Shown: piece by piece, positions 9,356 to 19,469 of the stretch
Layout of the letters: the number at the start of each line of letters is the position of its first letter
How positions within the stretch are numbered: the stretch's first letter is position 1
Assembly (NCBI GenBank): GCA_026713185.1
Contig: JAPOOX010000187.1
Location: 1-54,775, forward strand
Direction: 5' to 3'
DNA from: Gammaproteobacteria bacterium
GTDB lineage: Bacteria; Pseudomonadota; Gammaproteobacteria; Pseudomonadales; Azotimanducaceae
Length of the DNA stretch: 54,775 nucleotides
Notes under the pieces: model-generated
The model's input: the letters and a program-made list of their open reading frames with translations, nothing else
Databases searched by the model: none
What the model was told of the DNA's origin: nothing
Translations under genes and position numbers: made by a program

Positions 9356-9759
9356 TGCTTGGATAAATCACTACTTTCAGCTATAGTACGCCTCAGGCTG
9401 GCACATGAACAATTTGAACAGCCTTATCTGAGTGTTAGACAGTTGTGTCAGGAACAGTTGTGTCAGGACAAGCATACATCGACACCAGATTTAACAGGAC
9501 CCGGCAGGAAAGTTACCTGCTGGCTGGAAATTAACTGCAATCACAAAGATTGCGAATGTTATCGTCAAAACAACAGAACAATTCAAGGGAGTACAGATTA
9601 TTTTAATGTACTCTTTATCAAAGGACTCCATATCAGGGAAACGATCATCACCCCCGGTACATCGGGCGTTTCCCAATACGACACTGTTGAAACACCTGTC
9701 ATGAAAGAAAAATTGAGGTCAAGTTCAGTAAACGCCTGAAGACGTTATGTCAGGATTTG
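9356..9759 (+). promoter_or_regulatory. rluC/rne intergenic region and probable long rne leader
   Basis: This stretch between the divergent rluC and rne starts has only a weak TTG-started reading frame (9359-9739) with no recognisable domain, which I consider non-coding. It contains a short direct repeat of GTTGTGTCAGGA near 9441-9467. In E. coli the rne gene has a long untranslated leader that senses RNase E activity, and this gap has the right size and position for the same function. Promoters were not resolved. Confidence 0.45.
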
Positions 9760-9803
9760 ACGATATCCATTCGCCAATGATTGCGCGAATAGAGTGATAT
9801 CGT
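9760..9803 (+). promoter_or_regulatory. Hairpin directly ahead of rne
   Basis: Two nested perfect stems, ACGATATC 9760-9767 with GATATCGT 9796-9803 and ATTCGC 9769-9774 with GCGAAT 9785-9790, end one base before the rne ATG. The only purine-rich ribosome-binding candidate (AGAG near 9791-9794) lies inside the structure. Such a fold could limit rne translation until RNase E cuts the leader, the known autoregulatory logic in E. coli; here it is inference. Confidence 0.6.
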
Positions 9804-9804
9804 A

Positions 9805-12282
9805 ATGAAACGTATGTTAATCAACGCAACTCATAATGAAGAGTTGCGGGTTGCCCTGGTGGACGGGCAGAAGTTATATGACCTGGATATAGAAAGCCGG
9901 GATAGAGAACAGAAAAAAGGTAATATCTACAAAGCCCGGATTACCCGGGTTGAACCCAGTCTGGAAGCTGCATTCGTTGATTTCGGTGGAAATCGGCACG
10001 GCTTCCTGCCACTCAAGGAAATATCTCGAGAGTATTTCTCCATACCCCCATCAAAGATCAAGGGGCGTATCAATATTCAGGAAGTTGTCAAGGAAGGCAT
10101 CGAACTGGTAGTCCAGGTGGACAAGGAAGAGCGAGGTACCAAAGGCGCCGCTTTGACCAGCTTCTACAGCCTGGCGGGACGTTATCTGGTCCTGATGCCG
10201 AACAACCCCCGTGCCGGTGGAATTTCCAAACGTATCGACGGTGAAGAACGTGATGAATTGAAGACTGTAATGTCTAACCTGGAGATACCAAAGGACATGG
10301 GTGTGATCATCCGTACCGCTGGTCTGGGACGAAGTGCAGAGGAGCTGCAGTGGGACCTGGACTACCTGCTGCAACTGAATCAGGCGATCAGAAAAGCAAC
10401 TGAAAGTGGCAAGAGTCCATTCCTTATCTACCAGGAAAGTGACGTCATTACACGTGCCATACGAGATAATCTTCGTAATGATATCGGCGAAATTCTTATC
10501 GACACAGAAGACGCCTGTCAGCAGGCAGTCGAATTTGTCGAGAAAGTCATGCCTCAGTATAAAAGCCGTATCAAGCGCTACGACAGCGATGTCCCCCTGT
10601 TCAACCGCTATCATATTGAAGGTCAGATCGAAACAGCATTCCAGCGGGAAGTTCACCTGCCTTCGGGTGGATCTCTGGTCATTGATCCTACAGAAGCATT
10701 GGTATCCATCGATATCAATTCCGCAAGGGCTACCCGCGGTTCAGATATCGAGGAAACAGCATTGACGACCAATCTGGAAGCTGCTGAAGAAATCTGCCGG
10801 CAATTGAGATTGCGCGATATTGGCGGACTGATTGTGATTGATTTTATAGACATGAGCGCCACCAGGAATCAACGGGAAGTTGAGACCCGGTTGCGCGATT
10901 CGCTTCAGGTAGATCGTGCCAGAGTTCAGATTGGTCGTATTTCCAGATTCGGTTTGCTGGAAATGTCACGTCAGAGACTGCGCCCATCATTGGGAGAAAC
11001 CAGCGGTATCGTCTGTCCCCGGTGCAGTGGTCTTGGGACGATCAGGGATGTTGAGTCTTCGTCACTTGCCGTTATTCGTATCGTCGAAGAGGAATCACTG
11101 AAAGAGACCAGTTCAGAAATCAGGGCTTTTCTACCGATAGCCGTGTCTTCATATCTGTTAAATGAGAAACGAAATGTGTTGAGTGAGATAGAACAGCGAA
11201 ACAATGTTCGAATAGTCGTTGTACCGGACCCCGAAATGCAGACACCTCACTATCGGGTGGAACGGATTAGGGACAACAACGCTGAAGAAGCTGCTGTCAG
11301 TTATGAAATCTCCAGTGTCAAGGAAGAGGTATTACCTCACCGGGACAACCGGGCGGTAAGTGTGGAGGAAGCGGCTGTCAAGTCTCTCAACCCCTCCCTT
11401 CCTCCGAAACCAGCACAGAAACCAGTACAGAAACCAGTCAAAAAATCCGGACTCCTGGTACGGTTAGCTCAGCTGTTTCACATTAATACTCAAACTTCGG
11501 GAAAAGTTGCGAAAAATTCAACAAAGTACAAACGCGATAACGCCAAAACTGAAACCAGACGTGGTAATGGCAGAAAACAGCAAGCGAACAGAAAACACGA
11601 TGACCGGGGAAATCGAAGGCCTCGTGAACGTCAAAAGGATAGTAAAGAAACAGAGAATAAGTCTAAAAACAGGCAGAACAGGGAAAAACGGCAGACAGGA
11701 GACAGCCGGTCCCGGTCAGAAGATAAAAGAAATCAGGGACAGCGGGAACGGGGACAACAAAAACAACGCAGTCGCCGTCAATCACCGGAACGGACCCAGG
11801 AGCAGAAAACCAAACAGTTGGAATCAACTGTACCTGAAAACAACAGGCAGAAAATCCGGGGAAGCGAACGCAAACCCAAAGAATCTCCAAAGGAATACGT
11901 AAACCGGGATCAATCTGAGGTAACCAGCGTCGAGAGTAGTATTAAAAACATCTCACCGGTTGAAGAGACCAGGATTGAAACTGCAAGCGTGATAGAAGAA
12001 ACCAGTCGACCATCCGAACGGGGACAGGCAGTAAATGATCCCCGCATCAATCCGGTAGACGTTGTCACAGGCTCCGTACTGATGGAAACACCTCCCCGGG
12101 AATTACCCGAGGTTCTTGAATACATCGAGCAAGAGGTCAGCGAAGGACACCCGAGCACCCGTGGGCGGGCAGAGAATGATCCAAGAAATTTGGATATGGT
12201 GGAAGCCATTTCCACTATCGACCCGGAATCAACTGCTGTTTTGAAGGATGGAGAGGATAACCAGGCCGAAGAAGTGGCATAG
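9805..12282 (+). CDS. rne: Ribonuclease E
   Basis: Endoribonuclease and degradosome scaffold. The 825-residue protein starts [21 protein letters not shown], then has the S1 domain (about 35-120), the DNase I-like catalytic core with [12 protein letters not shown] and VIDFIDM carrying the metal-binding Asp residues, and the zinc-link CPRC at residues 404-407, the same numbers as in E. coli. From about residue 500 the tail is low-complexity, with a long Arg/Lys/Gln/Glu-rich RNA-binding region around 575-700 and acidic endings. The tail is shorter than the E. coli one (1061 residues total). Confidence 0.96.
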   Translation: MKRMLINATHNEELRVALVDGQKLYDLDIESRDREQKKGNIYKARITRVEPSLEAAFVDFGGNRHGFLPLKEISREYFSIPPSKIKGRINIQEVVKEGIELVVQVDKEERGTKGAALTSFYSLAGRYLVLMPNNPRAGGISKRIDGEERDELKTVMSNLEIPKDMGVIIRTAGLGRSAEELQWDLDYLLQLNQAIRKATESGKSPFLIYQESDVITRAIRDNLRNDIGEILIDTEDACQQAVEFVEKVMPQYKSRIKRYDSDVPLFNRYHIEGQIETAFQREVHLPSGGSLVIDPTEALVSIDINSARATRGSDIEETALTTNLEAAEEICRQLRLRDIGGLIVIDFIDMSATRNQREVETRLRDSLQVDRARVQIGRISRFGLLEMSRQRLRPSLGETSGIVCPRCSGLGTIRDVESSSLAVIRIVEEESLKETSSEIRAFLPIAVSSYLLNEKRNVLSEIEQRNNVRIVVVPDPEMQTPHYRVERIRDNNAEEAAVSYEISSVKEEVLPHRDNRAVSVEEAAVKSLNPSLPPKPAQKPVQKPVKKSGLLVRLAQLFHINTQTSGKVAKNSTKYKRDNAKTETRRGNGRKQQANRKHDDRGNRRPRERQKDSKETENKSKNRQNREKRQTGDSRSRSEDKRNQGQRERGQQKQRSRRQSPERTQEQKTKQLESTVPENNRQKIRGSERKPKESPKEYVNRDQSEVTSVESSIKNISPVEETRIETASVIEETSRPSERGQAVNDPRINPVDVVTGSVLMETPPRELPEVLEYIEQEVSEGHPSTRGRAENDPRNLDMVEAISTIDPESTAVLKDGEDNQAEEVA

Positions 12283-12299
12283 GCAGATTAACATGCCAC
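12274..12299. terminator. Hairpin between convergent rne and murB
   Basis: A perfect 7-bp stem (GTGGCAT 12274-12280, ATGCCAC 12293-12299) with a 12-base loop spans the rne stop codon in the 27-nt gap between the convergent genes. There is no clear U-tract on either strand, so it is a weak candidate for a shared terminator or 3' end stabiliser. Confidence 0.35.
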
Positions 12300-12309
12300 A
12301 GGCGATGAT

Positions 12310-13299
12310 TTATCCGGAAGCCAGTATTACCGGCTCCACTGCAAGTTGAATTCCGAAAAGATCACAAACCCGTGACTGTACCCTGTCGGCCAGCTTCAGT
12401 ATGTCCTGGTTGTCAGCCTGCCCTCGATTGATCAGTACAAGGCTGTGTTTATTGGATACCATTGCGTCCCCAACACTGCTCCCCTTCAAATCCGCCAGTT
12501 CAATCAACTGGGCGGCGGATAGTTTGATCATCCCATTCGATTGAGTATTGCCGGATATAACAGGATATAAACGTTGTAGTTCCTGGTATTGCCGGTTACT
12601 GATTATGGGGTTTTTGAAGAAGCTGCCAGCATTGGGTGACATCGCGGGATCTGGTAATTTTTGCTGCCTGAGACGACATATTGCTGCACTGACCTGCCAG
12701 GCAGTTGGATTCCCATGTCCAACAGCATCCCTGATACCTGGATATTCCAGATTGGGTTCAAAATGGGTTTTCAATCGTAATGTGACCGAGGTAATAATGT
12801 ATCTGCCAGGAGTCTCTCTGAACAGACTGGTCCGATATCCAAATGCACACTCCGCCTTGCTGAATGTCCGAATCTTGCAGTTCAGGGTATCGGCAGCACG
12901 CAATTCGAGAAAAACCTGTGACAATTCCTGACCGTAGGCACCGATATTCTGTACCGGCGCCGCACCGACAGAACCGGGTATCAGGGAAAGATTCTCAATG
13001 CCATGGAAGCCATGCCGCAACGTGCTTGTCACCAGGTTATGCCAGTTCTCACCAGCCTTGGCAATGACACAGGGTGATTGCAGCCTGATACCCCGTATAT
13101 CCACATGAACAGTCAGTCCAGGTAGATATTCCGGCAACACAATATTACTACCTCCTCCAAGGATGTTGAGGCGAAGCTCATGTTCCCTGGCGTAGTCAAT
13201 GGCGGCAAGGAGCGATGTCTCATCCTGTACGCGGCAGAATTGTTCCGCCGAGCATTTCAGATGCAGCGTATTCAGTTGCTGCAGTTCTTTTTGTTCCAA
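12310..13299 (-). CDS. murB: UDP-N-acetylenolpyruvoylglucosamine reductase
   Basis: FAD-dependent reductase that makes UDP-MurNAc for peptidoglycan. The 329-residue product shows the FAD-binding LGGGSNIVL, GIENLSLIPGSVGAAPVQNIGAYG, YRTS and the catalytic Ser region NAGSFFKNP. The start is TTG at 13299; an in-frame TAA lies five codons upstream, so no longer protein is possible and no ATG is nearby. It closes the kdsB cluster and faces rne tail to tail. Confidence 0.92.
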   Translation of the reverse strand: MEQKELQQLNTLHLKCSAEQFCRVQDETSLLAAIDYAREHELRLNILGGGSNIVLPEYLPGLTVHVDIRGIRLQSPCVIAKAGENWHNLVTSTLRHGFHGIENLSLIPGSVGAAPVQNIGAYGQELSQVFLELRAADTLNCKIRTFSKAECAFGYRTSLFRETPGRYIITSVTLRLKTHFEPNLEYPGIRDAVGHGNPTAWQVSAAICRLRQQKLPDPAMSPNAGSFFKNPIISNRQYQELQRLYPVISGNTQSNGMIKLSAAQLIELADLKGSSVGDAMVSNKHSLVLINRGQADNQDILKLADRVQSRVCDLFGIQLAVEPVILASG

Positions 13300-13378
13300 T
13301 AGTTGAATAAGTTATTTCTCTTTGGTTGTCATGCCCGCTACCCTGTCAGAGGCAATGTCGGCAATTTCGCGCATATCA

Positions 13379-14131
13379 TCATCCGTCCTGTTCAACAAAT
13401 TCAATAACTCGTTGCAGGTCCTGCTCTGTATCTACTCCCGGGGGGATTGGCATGCAACTTTGGCCGGTATGGATTCTGACACCATGAATCAGAATACGAA
13501 GCTGCTCCAGTTTTTCAACCTCTTCGATTGCAGCAGGGCTCCAGGTTACATACTGGTTCAGAAAAGAAACCCGGTATGCATAAATTCCCAGGTGTTTCTG
13601 CGCTCGAATCCCCGTTGGTAATGACCTGGCCTTACTGTCTCTTGGCCAGGGTACTGGCGCCCGACTGAAGTACAGAGCACACTCGTCTTCCCCCGTGACT
13701 GCCTTGACAATATTCGGATTCACAAAATCCTCCAGACACTCGATCGGTTCAGACAGAGTAGCCACCTGAACCTGATGTAACTCAAGATTGGCAGCCACCT
13801 GATTGATGACTTCGGGTGGTATTAGTGGTTCATCACCCTGAATGTTGACCACTATCTGATTGTCTTCATATCCGAAAATTGACGCCACTTCCTGAATCCG
13901 GTCGGTTCCCGATGGGTGGTCCTGTGAAGTCATGCATACATTACCACCAAAACCCACTACTGCATCATAAACACGATGATCGTCCACTGCGACGACGACA
14001 TCATTGGCAAGGCTCTTTAAAGCCTGTTCATAGACACGTTGCACCATTGATTTACCGACAATGTCCAGTAGCGGTTTCCCCGGCAATCGTTGTGATGCAA
14101 AGCGGGCTGGAATGATGACTTTAAAGCCCAC
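13379..14131 (-). CDS. kdsB: CMP-3-deoxy-manno-octulosonate cytidylyltransferase
   Basis: Activates Kdo as CMP-Kdo for lipopolysaccharide inner core. The product has 250 residues, the family length, with VIIPARFASQRLPGKPLLDI at the N-terminus, MTSQDHPSGTDRI, NIQGDEPLI and FSRAPVPWPR. The start is GTG at 14131 with an AGGA seven bases upstream. The gene for a low-molecular-weight phosphatase found between kdsB and murB in Pseudomonas is absent here. Confidence 0.94.
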   Translation of the reverse strand: MGFKVIIPARFASQRLPGKPLLDIVGKSMVQRVYEQALKSLANDVVVAVDDHRVYDAVVGFGGNVCMTSQDHPSGTDRIQEVASIFGYEDNQIVVNIQGDEPLIPPEVINQVAANLELHQVQVATLSEPIECLEDFVNPNIVKAVTGEDECALYFSRAPVPWPRDSKARSLPTGIRAQKHLGIYAYRVSFLNQYVTWSPAAIEEVEKLEQLRILIHGVRIHTGQSCMPIPPGVDTEQDLQRVIEFVEQDG

Positions 14132-14158
14132 GGAAAGTCCTGAAGAAGGGATCCATCG

Positions 14159-14341
14159 TCACAGCTCTTCTTCGGTCAATTGTCTTGCCTCCGATTGCAG
14201 CAATACCGGGATATCATCCCTGACCGGAAAGGCGAGTCTTTCAACTGTGCATACCAGTTCTTCTGCTTCTCGCCGGTATTCCAGTTCGCTTTTGCACACG
14301 GGACAAACCAGTATGCTGAGTAGTTTTGAGTCTATGGACAT
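14159..14341 (-). CDS. Trm112-like zinc-ribbon protein (YcaR type)
   Basis: A 60-residue protein with one CPVC pair (ILVCPVCKSELEY) and the LAFPVRDDIPVLL block of the Trm112/YcaR family. The function of the bacterial members is unclear; they are always near lpxK and kdsB. The ATG at 14341 overlaps the last base of the upstream stop codon (TGATG-like coupling), and an in-frame GTG lies one codon upstream. Confidence 0.88.
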   Translation of the reverse strand: MSIDSKLLSILVCPVCKSELEYRREAEELVCTVERLAFPVRDDIPVLLQSEARQLTEEEL

Positions 14342-17238
14342 CACTCATACCTCTCCAGTTGTTTTATACGGTCTTGAGTACGTTGACCCATACGGTTAAT
14401 CACTGCATCCAGGAAGTTTTCGGGTAATCCGGCGGTGATCTCAAGATACCAGAAAGAATTATGGATTATTTCGAGATTCAATTCACGACACTTTGCCGCG
14501 TCCTTTTCGGTCATGATAATCGGAATGGAATCTCCGAAGGCCAGGTCCGCCAGTTGAAACCGATAGTGATCCGCAAATGGATGTTCAATCACCTCATACC
14601 CAAGATTCTGCAGAGTATTGAAAAATCGCCTGGGGTCGGCTATGCCGGCAACGGCATGAACCAGTGGCGCAATGGGATCTTCGGGTGTTAACCGTTCTTC
14701 GGTAATCAGGTTTACAATATCTGTTGCAGCCAGCGTCATGACCTGATTCTGACAGGGTAAAGGTTTCACAGGAGACCCATTTGCGATCACAAAATCAACT
14801 TCTGCTAGCCGCTCTGGCGGCTCCCGTAAAGGTCCTTCCGGCAGACATTTACCATTTCCCAACCCTTTCCTGCCGTCGACAACTGCTATTTCCACATCCC
14901 TGTGCAGCCGGTAATGCTGCATACCGTCATCGGCAATTACGACATCGCATCCATGGCTCTTTAATAGATACTCCACTGCCGAGACTCTATTCGGGTCCAC
15001 CACTACCGGATGTTCAGTACGACGGGCAATCATCAGTGCCTCATCACCGGATTCCTCCGGGCTCGTCATTGATGTCACTTCCAATGGATATTCCGCGCCG
15101 CCACCACCGTATCCCCGGCTTACCACACCAGGATGAAATCCCCTGCGTGCCAGTTGTTCGACCAGCCAGACCACCAGTGGTGATTTCCCCGTACCACCGA
15201 CGCTTATATTACCCACTACAATAACGGGTACGGGTGGCTGCCATCGACGCTGATGTTTCACAATACGCCAACGCCTGAGCCCGCTCATCAATCGAAACAG
15301 GAAGCTGAATGGACTAAGCAGATTCAACCAGGATGCATTGTTATACCAGGCTTTTACCAGTGGATGGAAGTCCCATCCCCTGCCCTCCCCACGATAGTGT
15401 GTCGGCATTGTTGCCATATCAACAGCCTTTGCCGGTGGCCTGGCATTATTGTCCTCTCTGTCGCTGTGAAAATTTTTATATGGCCCGTCTCTGGCGATCA
15501 ACTCGGCATGAGTTCCTGTTTCAACAATCCTGCCTTCATCCAGAACAAGAATCCTGTCTGCATTCTCAATGGTGGATATGCGGTGAGCGATGAGGAACGT
15601 TGTACGTCCTTTTACAACCTCTTCAAGGGCCGATTGAATATAGCGTTCTGACACCGAATCCAGTGCAGACGTAGCTTCATCCATGATCAGAATCGGGGCG
15701 TCCTTGAGGAAAGCACGTGCGATTGCTATGCGCTGCCGCTGCCCTCCTGACAACAGTACACCATCATCACCAACGACAGTGTCCAGTCCATGCTCCATTT
15801 TAGAAATGAAGTCCCAGGCATAGGCTTTTTTTGCGGCACTTTCTATTTCAGCACGGCTTGCACCCTTTAACGAGCCATAAGCGATGTTGTTGGCAACCGT
15901 ATCATTGAACAGGATAACTTCCTGGGGTACCAGCGCTATGTGACTGCGTACGTTGCCCAGTGTCAGTTGGGAGATTGGTTTGCCATCAACAAGGATTGAG
16001 CCACTCGATGGATCATAGAATCTTGGAATCAGACTGACCAGGGTACTCTTGCCACCGCCGGACCTTCCGACCAGCGCAATAGTCTCACCGGATGCTACTT
16101 CAAAACTCAGATCCTGCAGTACAGGGGGATAGTCTTCACCATATCTGAATGAAACCCTGTCGAATACAACATTACCCTGTACAGTGGACAACACTTCGGT
16201 ACCCGTGTCCTGTTCCACTTCCTGATCGAACAGGTCGAAAATATCTGCCGCTGCTGCAAGCCCTTTTTGCACCGTGGCATTGACTTCAGATAATTGACGA
16301 ATCGGTTTTGCCAACATGCCGCTGAGTGTGATAAACATCACAACATCCCCGGTTGTCATATCCGAGAGTATTATCGGGTCCAGTAACAACCATACAAGAC
16401 CGGCCAGGGCAACAGCTATCAGCAACTGTGTCACCGGGGTCGCGACGGACGCGGTCACAACCATTTTCATAGACTGGATCCGGTTGTCACGACTGACCCT
16501 GTTGAATCGTTTTCGTTCGTATTCCTCGCCCCCAAAAGTGCGAACAACCCGGTACCCCTGAATAGCTTCGGATGCCACATGGGTAACGTCACCCATTGAC
16601 CCCTGAATTCTCTCACTGATTCTCCTGAACCTTTTCCCGGCATAGATCACTATTGCCGTAATGACCGGTGTCACAATGAAAAAAATCAGTGCCAGCATCC
16701 AGTTCAGATAGATGAGCATCGCAAGATAACCAACGACAAGCAATCCTTCCCGGATGATGACACGGACAGCATCCGTGGCGGCTCCTGTCACCTGATTGAC
16801 GTGAAAGGTAGGCTTTGCAATAAGGTCCCCTGACCTGCTTCTGTCGAAGAATCTGCTGGGTAATTTAGTCAACTGAGCAAACAATTCACATCGCAGGACA
16901 TGAACAAGATTAGTGGAGACGCGTGAAATACAGTAATTCCCGATAAATGTACCCACACCCCGAGAGAAGGCAATCGCCACCATGGCTATTGGTATCAGTG
17001 TCCGATCCAGCGAATCCGATTCACCAAACAGTTTGATGAGCACCTCTGTCTGTTCGGATTGAAGTGGACTCTTGCCACCCAGTGAATCTACGATATAACC
17101 GATCAGCCACACAAAAGCCACATTGGATATCGAGTACAGAAAAAAACCGACGATACCCAGGAGGAACACGAACTTGTACGGTATAACATAGGCTAATAAT
17201 CTGGCGTAAATCCTGGTGTCAGAATCTCGTTTGAGCAT
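14341..17238 (-). CDS. MsbA-LpxK fusion: lipid A flippase and 4'-kinase
   Basis: One uninterrupted 965-residue frame. Residues 1 to about 590 are a complete MsbA-type exporter: membrane domain to about 315, Walker A GRSGGGKST 391-399, signature LSGGQ 496-500, Walker B ILIMDE 516-521 and the H-loop AHR 551-553. After a hydrophilic linker (about 591-620) a complete LpxK follows: P-loop GNISVGGTGKSP 676-687, SRGYGG and ADDGMQHYRL. MsbA flips core lipid A across the inner membrane; LpxK phosphorylates the lipid A disaccharide at its cytoplasmic face, so both act on the same pathway. Internal ATGs at 15417 and 15408 (residues 608 and 611), with AAGG a few bases ahead of the first, could also give free LpxK. 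Confidence 0.9.
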   Translation of the reverse strand: MLKRDSDTRIYARLLAYVIPYKFVFLLGIVGFFLYSISNVAFVWLIGYIVDSLGGKSPLQSEQTEVLIKLFGESDSLDRTLIPIAMVAIAFSRGVGTFIGNYCISRVSTNLVHVLRCELFAQLTKLPSRFFDRSRSGDLIAKPTFHVNQVTGAATDAVRVIIREGLLVVGYLAMLIYLNWMLALIFFIVTPVITAIVIYAGKRFRRISERIQGSMGDVTHVASEAIQGYRVVRTFGGEEYERKRFNRVSRDNRIQSMKMVVTASVATPVTQLLIAVALAGLVWLLLDPIILSDMTTGDVVMFITLSGMLAKPIRQLSEVNATVQKGLAAAADIFDLFDQEVEQDTGTEVLSTVQGNVVFDRVSFRYGEDYPPVLQDLSFEVASGETIALVGRSGGGKSTLVSLIPRFYDPSSGSILVDGKPISQLTLGNVRSHIALVPQEVILFNDTVANNIAYGSLKGASRAEIESAAKKAYAWDFISKMEHGLDTVVGDDGVLLSGGQRQRIAIARAFLKDAPILIMDEATSALDSVSERYIQSALEEVVKGRTTFLIAHRISTIENADRILVLDEGRIVETGTHAELIARDGPYKNFHSDREDNNARPPAKAVDMATMPTHYRGEGRGWDFHPLVKAWYNNASWLNLLSPFSFLFRLMSGLRRWRIVKHQRRWQPPVPVIVVGNISVGGTGKSPLVVWLVEQLARRGFHPGVVSRGYGGGGAEYPLEVTSMTSPEESGDEALMIARRTEHPVVVDPNRVSAVEYLLKSHGCDVVIADDGMQHYRLHRDVEIAVVDGRKGLGNGKCLPEGPLREPPERLAEVDFVIANGSPVKPLPCQNQVMTLAATDIVNLITEERLTPEDPIAPLVHAVAGIADPRRFFNTLQNLGYEVIEHPFADHYRFQLADLAFGDSIPIIMTEKDAAKCRELNLEIIHNSFWYLEITAGLPENFLDAVINRMGQRTQDRIKQLERYE

Positions 17239-17243
17239 TGGAT

Positions 17244-17663
17244 TTACTTCTCCCCGCCAAGTCTGGTGGCGATACTGAGGTGGGCAAATCCTGATTGACC
17301 CGCTGCATCCATTGCCATTACAACAGACTGGTGTGGTGTTGCCGCGTCCGCGATAATAGTCAACGGCATCGAGTTGTCACCATTACTTGCCTGCAGCAGT
17401 GCGTCCTTCAGAGACTCAATGCTTGTGTCGATGAGTGCTGTACCATTGACGGCAAAATCTCCCTGACGGGTAATGGATACTTCGATCTGATCCCTGGCAA
17501 TGTTGACGTCTTCACTACTGGCTTCCGGCAAATCAATGGACAGATGCGACTCTCCGATAAAGGTGGTGGATACCATGAAGAAAATCAACAACAGGAAGAC
17601 AACGTCAATCAGCGGCGTCAAATTGATTTCCGCTTCGGTCTTGATGCTGTGAGTGAATTTCAC
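17244..17663 (-). CDS. exbD: ExbD/TolR family biopolymer transport protein
   Basis: Inner-membrane partner of ExbB in a proton-driven motor. The product has 139 residues with a single N-terminal membrane segment containing the essential Asp (LTPLIDVVFLLLIFFMV) and a periplasmic domain. The GTG start overlaps the exbB stop by four bases (GTGA). It lies next to lipid A genes, where exbBD copies are common in Pseudomonas relatives; the partner may be TonB or another energised envelope protein. Confidence 0.92.
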   Translation of the reverse strand: MKFTHSIKTEAEINLTPLIDVVFLLLIFFMVSTTFIGESHLSIDLPEASSEDVNIARDQIEVSITRQGDFAVNGTALIDTSIESLKDALLQASNGDNSMPLTIIADAATPHQSVVMAMDAAGQSGFAHLSIATRLGGEK

Positions 17664-18313
17664 TGTCTGAATACCCTGGAATTTGCAGATTCTTCATCTG
17701 GCTGGTTCGTGCGATTACTGTTCAATACCTGCACCAGTTTAATCGCTTCCTGCTCCATCTGCTCCACCAGTTCGTCCACCCTTCTATGGAAGAAGCGATA
17801 AAAAAACAGACTGGGTATGGCGACGGTGAGACCTGCTGCAGTTGTAATCAGAGCTTCTGCGATACCACCCGCGAGAGCGGCCGCATTGCCGATACCTCCC
17901 AGTTTGATTTCGCTGAACACCTTGATCATTCCAATGACCGTTCCCAGCAATCCAAGCAACGGTGTTATCGATGCTACAGTACCCAGTGTATTCAGATATC
18001 TCTCAAGTTCATGGACGATATGATCAGCCACTTCCTCTATGCGCTCTTTCATCAAATCACGACCGAGTTGACGATTGGAAATACCTGCCGCCAGGATCTG
18101 CCCAAGAGGAGAACCACCGCGTAATGTTCGCAATCTGTCAGTATCCAGTTCGTCGTTTCTGATCCAGTGCCAGACCTGTTCAGTCAGGTTACGGGGTGCT
18201 ATTTGCCGTGGGCGCAATGTCCAGAATCTTTCCGCACAGATTGCAGCGGTAATAATGGAACACAGGATGATTGGAATCATCAGCCAGCCACCGGCATACA
18301 CAATTTCAAACAC
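17660..18313 (-). CDS. exbB: MotA/TolQ/ExbB proton channel protein
   Basis: A 217-residue membrane protein with a first membrane segment near residues 8-26, the family block VASITPLLGLLGTVIGMIKV and GGIAEALITTAAGLTVAIPS. This is the ExbB/TolQ proton channel that works with ExbD. The start is GTG at 18313 with GGAGGT ten bases upstream; a 114-nt gap to the next upstream gene presumably holds the promoter of the exbB-exbD-msbA-lpxK-kdsB-murB operon. Confidence 0.92.
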   Translation of the reverse strand: MFEIVYAGGWLMIPIILCSIITAAICAERFWTLRPRQIAPRNLTEQVWHWIRNDELDTDRLRTLRGGSPLGQILAAGISNRQLGRDLMKERIEEVADHIVHELERYLNTLGTVASITPLLGLLGTVIGMIKVFSEIKLGGIGNAAALAGGIAEALITTAAGLTVAIPSLFFYRFFHRRVDELVEQMEQEAIKLVQVLNSNRTNQPDEESANSRVFRQ

Positions 18314-18427
18314 TCGATCAGGACCTCCGTAACCAGATGATTCCTACTCTATCATAAATCCCGCTGTTAACGATGTTTCAAGGCTTTTTCACTTCTTGAA
18401 AATACCAGTAAAATCAAGGGATTCTGA

Positions 18428-19459
18428 TTATTTTGAATATTGCAAAGAACGTTTGGCCATCAGCCCGGCCAGCTGCCAGTCAAGCACCTTGATATGCTCA
18501 CCGGGTTCAGGTGCTTCCTCACCTCTGTGGGCATGGACCTCTACGTGCAGTTTCAGTATTCCCGCAGAACCCAGGTCCAGTTTGTCATCTATCGTTACCA
18601 CGGAGTCAATAATATCCCCTTCGAAAACCGGTGCGGAATGATCGCATCGATACCACGCCAGAATACTCATCAGATTTGGAATTGCACGTGACAGTTGCGC
18701 TGCAGCCATGGAAATCGTGTGCCCTCCGTATACAAGACGCTTGCCATATACACTGCGACCGGCATCGGTGTGCGGCATTGCGAGATTGAGTGTCATACGT
18801 GCGAGTTCCGGCGCGGAGGTTATCGTATCCCTGGCTTCGACAATAAAACTGCTGCCAGCGTGGTAGTCCTCATAGTGACAACCGGGAACCCGGCCCACAT
18901 AGGCAGGGTAATCCCAATCCGGTACAGCATTGGCCAGATCTTCATCTGCAATTGTTTCCGGGATTGTATCTAAACTGTCGTTCCTGCCGGTATCTGCATC
19001 CGGGGCACGGCAGGGAATCATGGGGCACCGCCAGAAGTGCATAACCGTTTCATCATGTTGATTGTGTACATGTATCTCCAGGACGATCATACCGGTAGCA
19101 GCACGCCCCTCCCTGATCCGGTTCTGACGTAACGCGATTAACCTGGTCTGTGTGGTCAACGTATCACCGATAAATACCGGTTTTCTGAATACCATCCCCC
19201 GATAAAACAAATTCCCGATAACGCGCTGCGACGGGACAGTACTCTGCCCAATGGCCATATTACCTACCAGGGACGAATTGGCGAGAAATGCATGCCGACC
19301 AGTGACGGCGAAAGATAGTGGTTTATCCAGCGGCAACCTCAATCTGTCCGCAAACATTGCCTGATGCAAGGCAGCATAACCTTCAGTAAGTGTAACCGAG
19401 GGGACGTTACTGAAGTCATCCCCTACATTGAAATCTTCGAACCAGGGGGGAGAAATCAT
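18428..19459 (-). CDS. MaoC-like double hot-dog hydratase/dehydratase
   Basis: A 343-residue protein with two MaoC-type hot-dog halves. The first half covers roughly residues 10-150 (FEDFNVGDDF, RVIGNLFYRGMVF, PVFIGDTLTTQTRL), the second 175-340 (YEDYHAGSSF, YGKRLVYGGHTISMAAA, VFEGDIIDSVVTI). The layout resembles mesaconyl-CoA and beta-methylmalyl-CoA dehydratases and related acyl-CoA hydratases, but the substrate cannot be fixed. ATG 19459 was chosen, 10 nt after the stop of the FAD oxidoreductase; an in-frame TTG at 19486 would overlap it. Confidence 0.75.
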   Translation of the reverse strand: MISPPWFEDFNVGDDFSNVPSVTLTEGYAALHQAMFADRLRLPLDKPLSFAVTGRHAFLANSSLVGNMAIGQSTVPSQRVIGNLFYRGMVFRKPVFIGDTLTTQTRLIALRQNRIREGRAATGMIVLEIHVHNQHDETVMHFWRCPMIPCRAPDADTGRNDSLDTIPETIADEDLANAVPDWDYPAYVGRVPGCHYEDYHAGSSFIVEARDTITSAPELARMTLNLAMPHTDAGRSVYGKRLVYGGHTISMAAAQLSRAIPNLMSILAWYRCDHSAPVFEGDIIDSVVTIDDKLDLGSAGILKLHVEVHAHRGEEAPEPGEHIKVLDWQLAGLMAKRSLQYSK

Positions 19460-19469
19460 CTGTTTATTC

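Noticed and set aside
9359..9739. A 126-codon plus-strand frame between rluC and rne
   Set aside because: It starts with TTG overlapping the rluC promoter, has no domain or ribosome site, and the region is better explained as the rne leader.
10051..10656. A 201-codon minus-strand frame inside rne
   Set aside because: Antisense shadow of the conserved RNase E catalytic region.
13312..13374. A 20-codon frame (MREIADIASDRVAG...) between kdsB and murB on the minus strand
   Set aside because: Too short to judge, no ribosome site; it may be a remnant of the phosphatase gene usual at this place, but nothing in it shows that.
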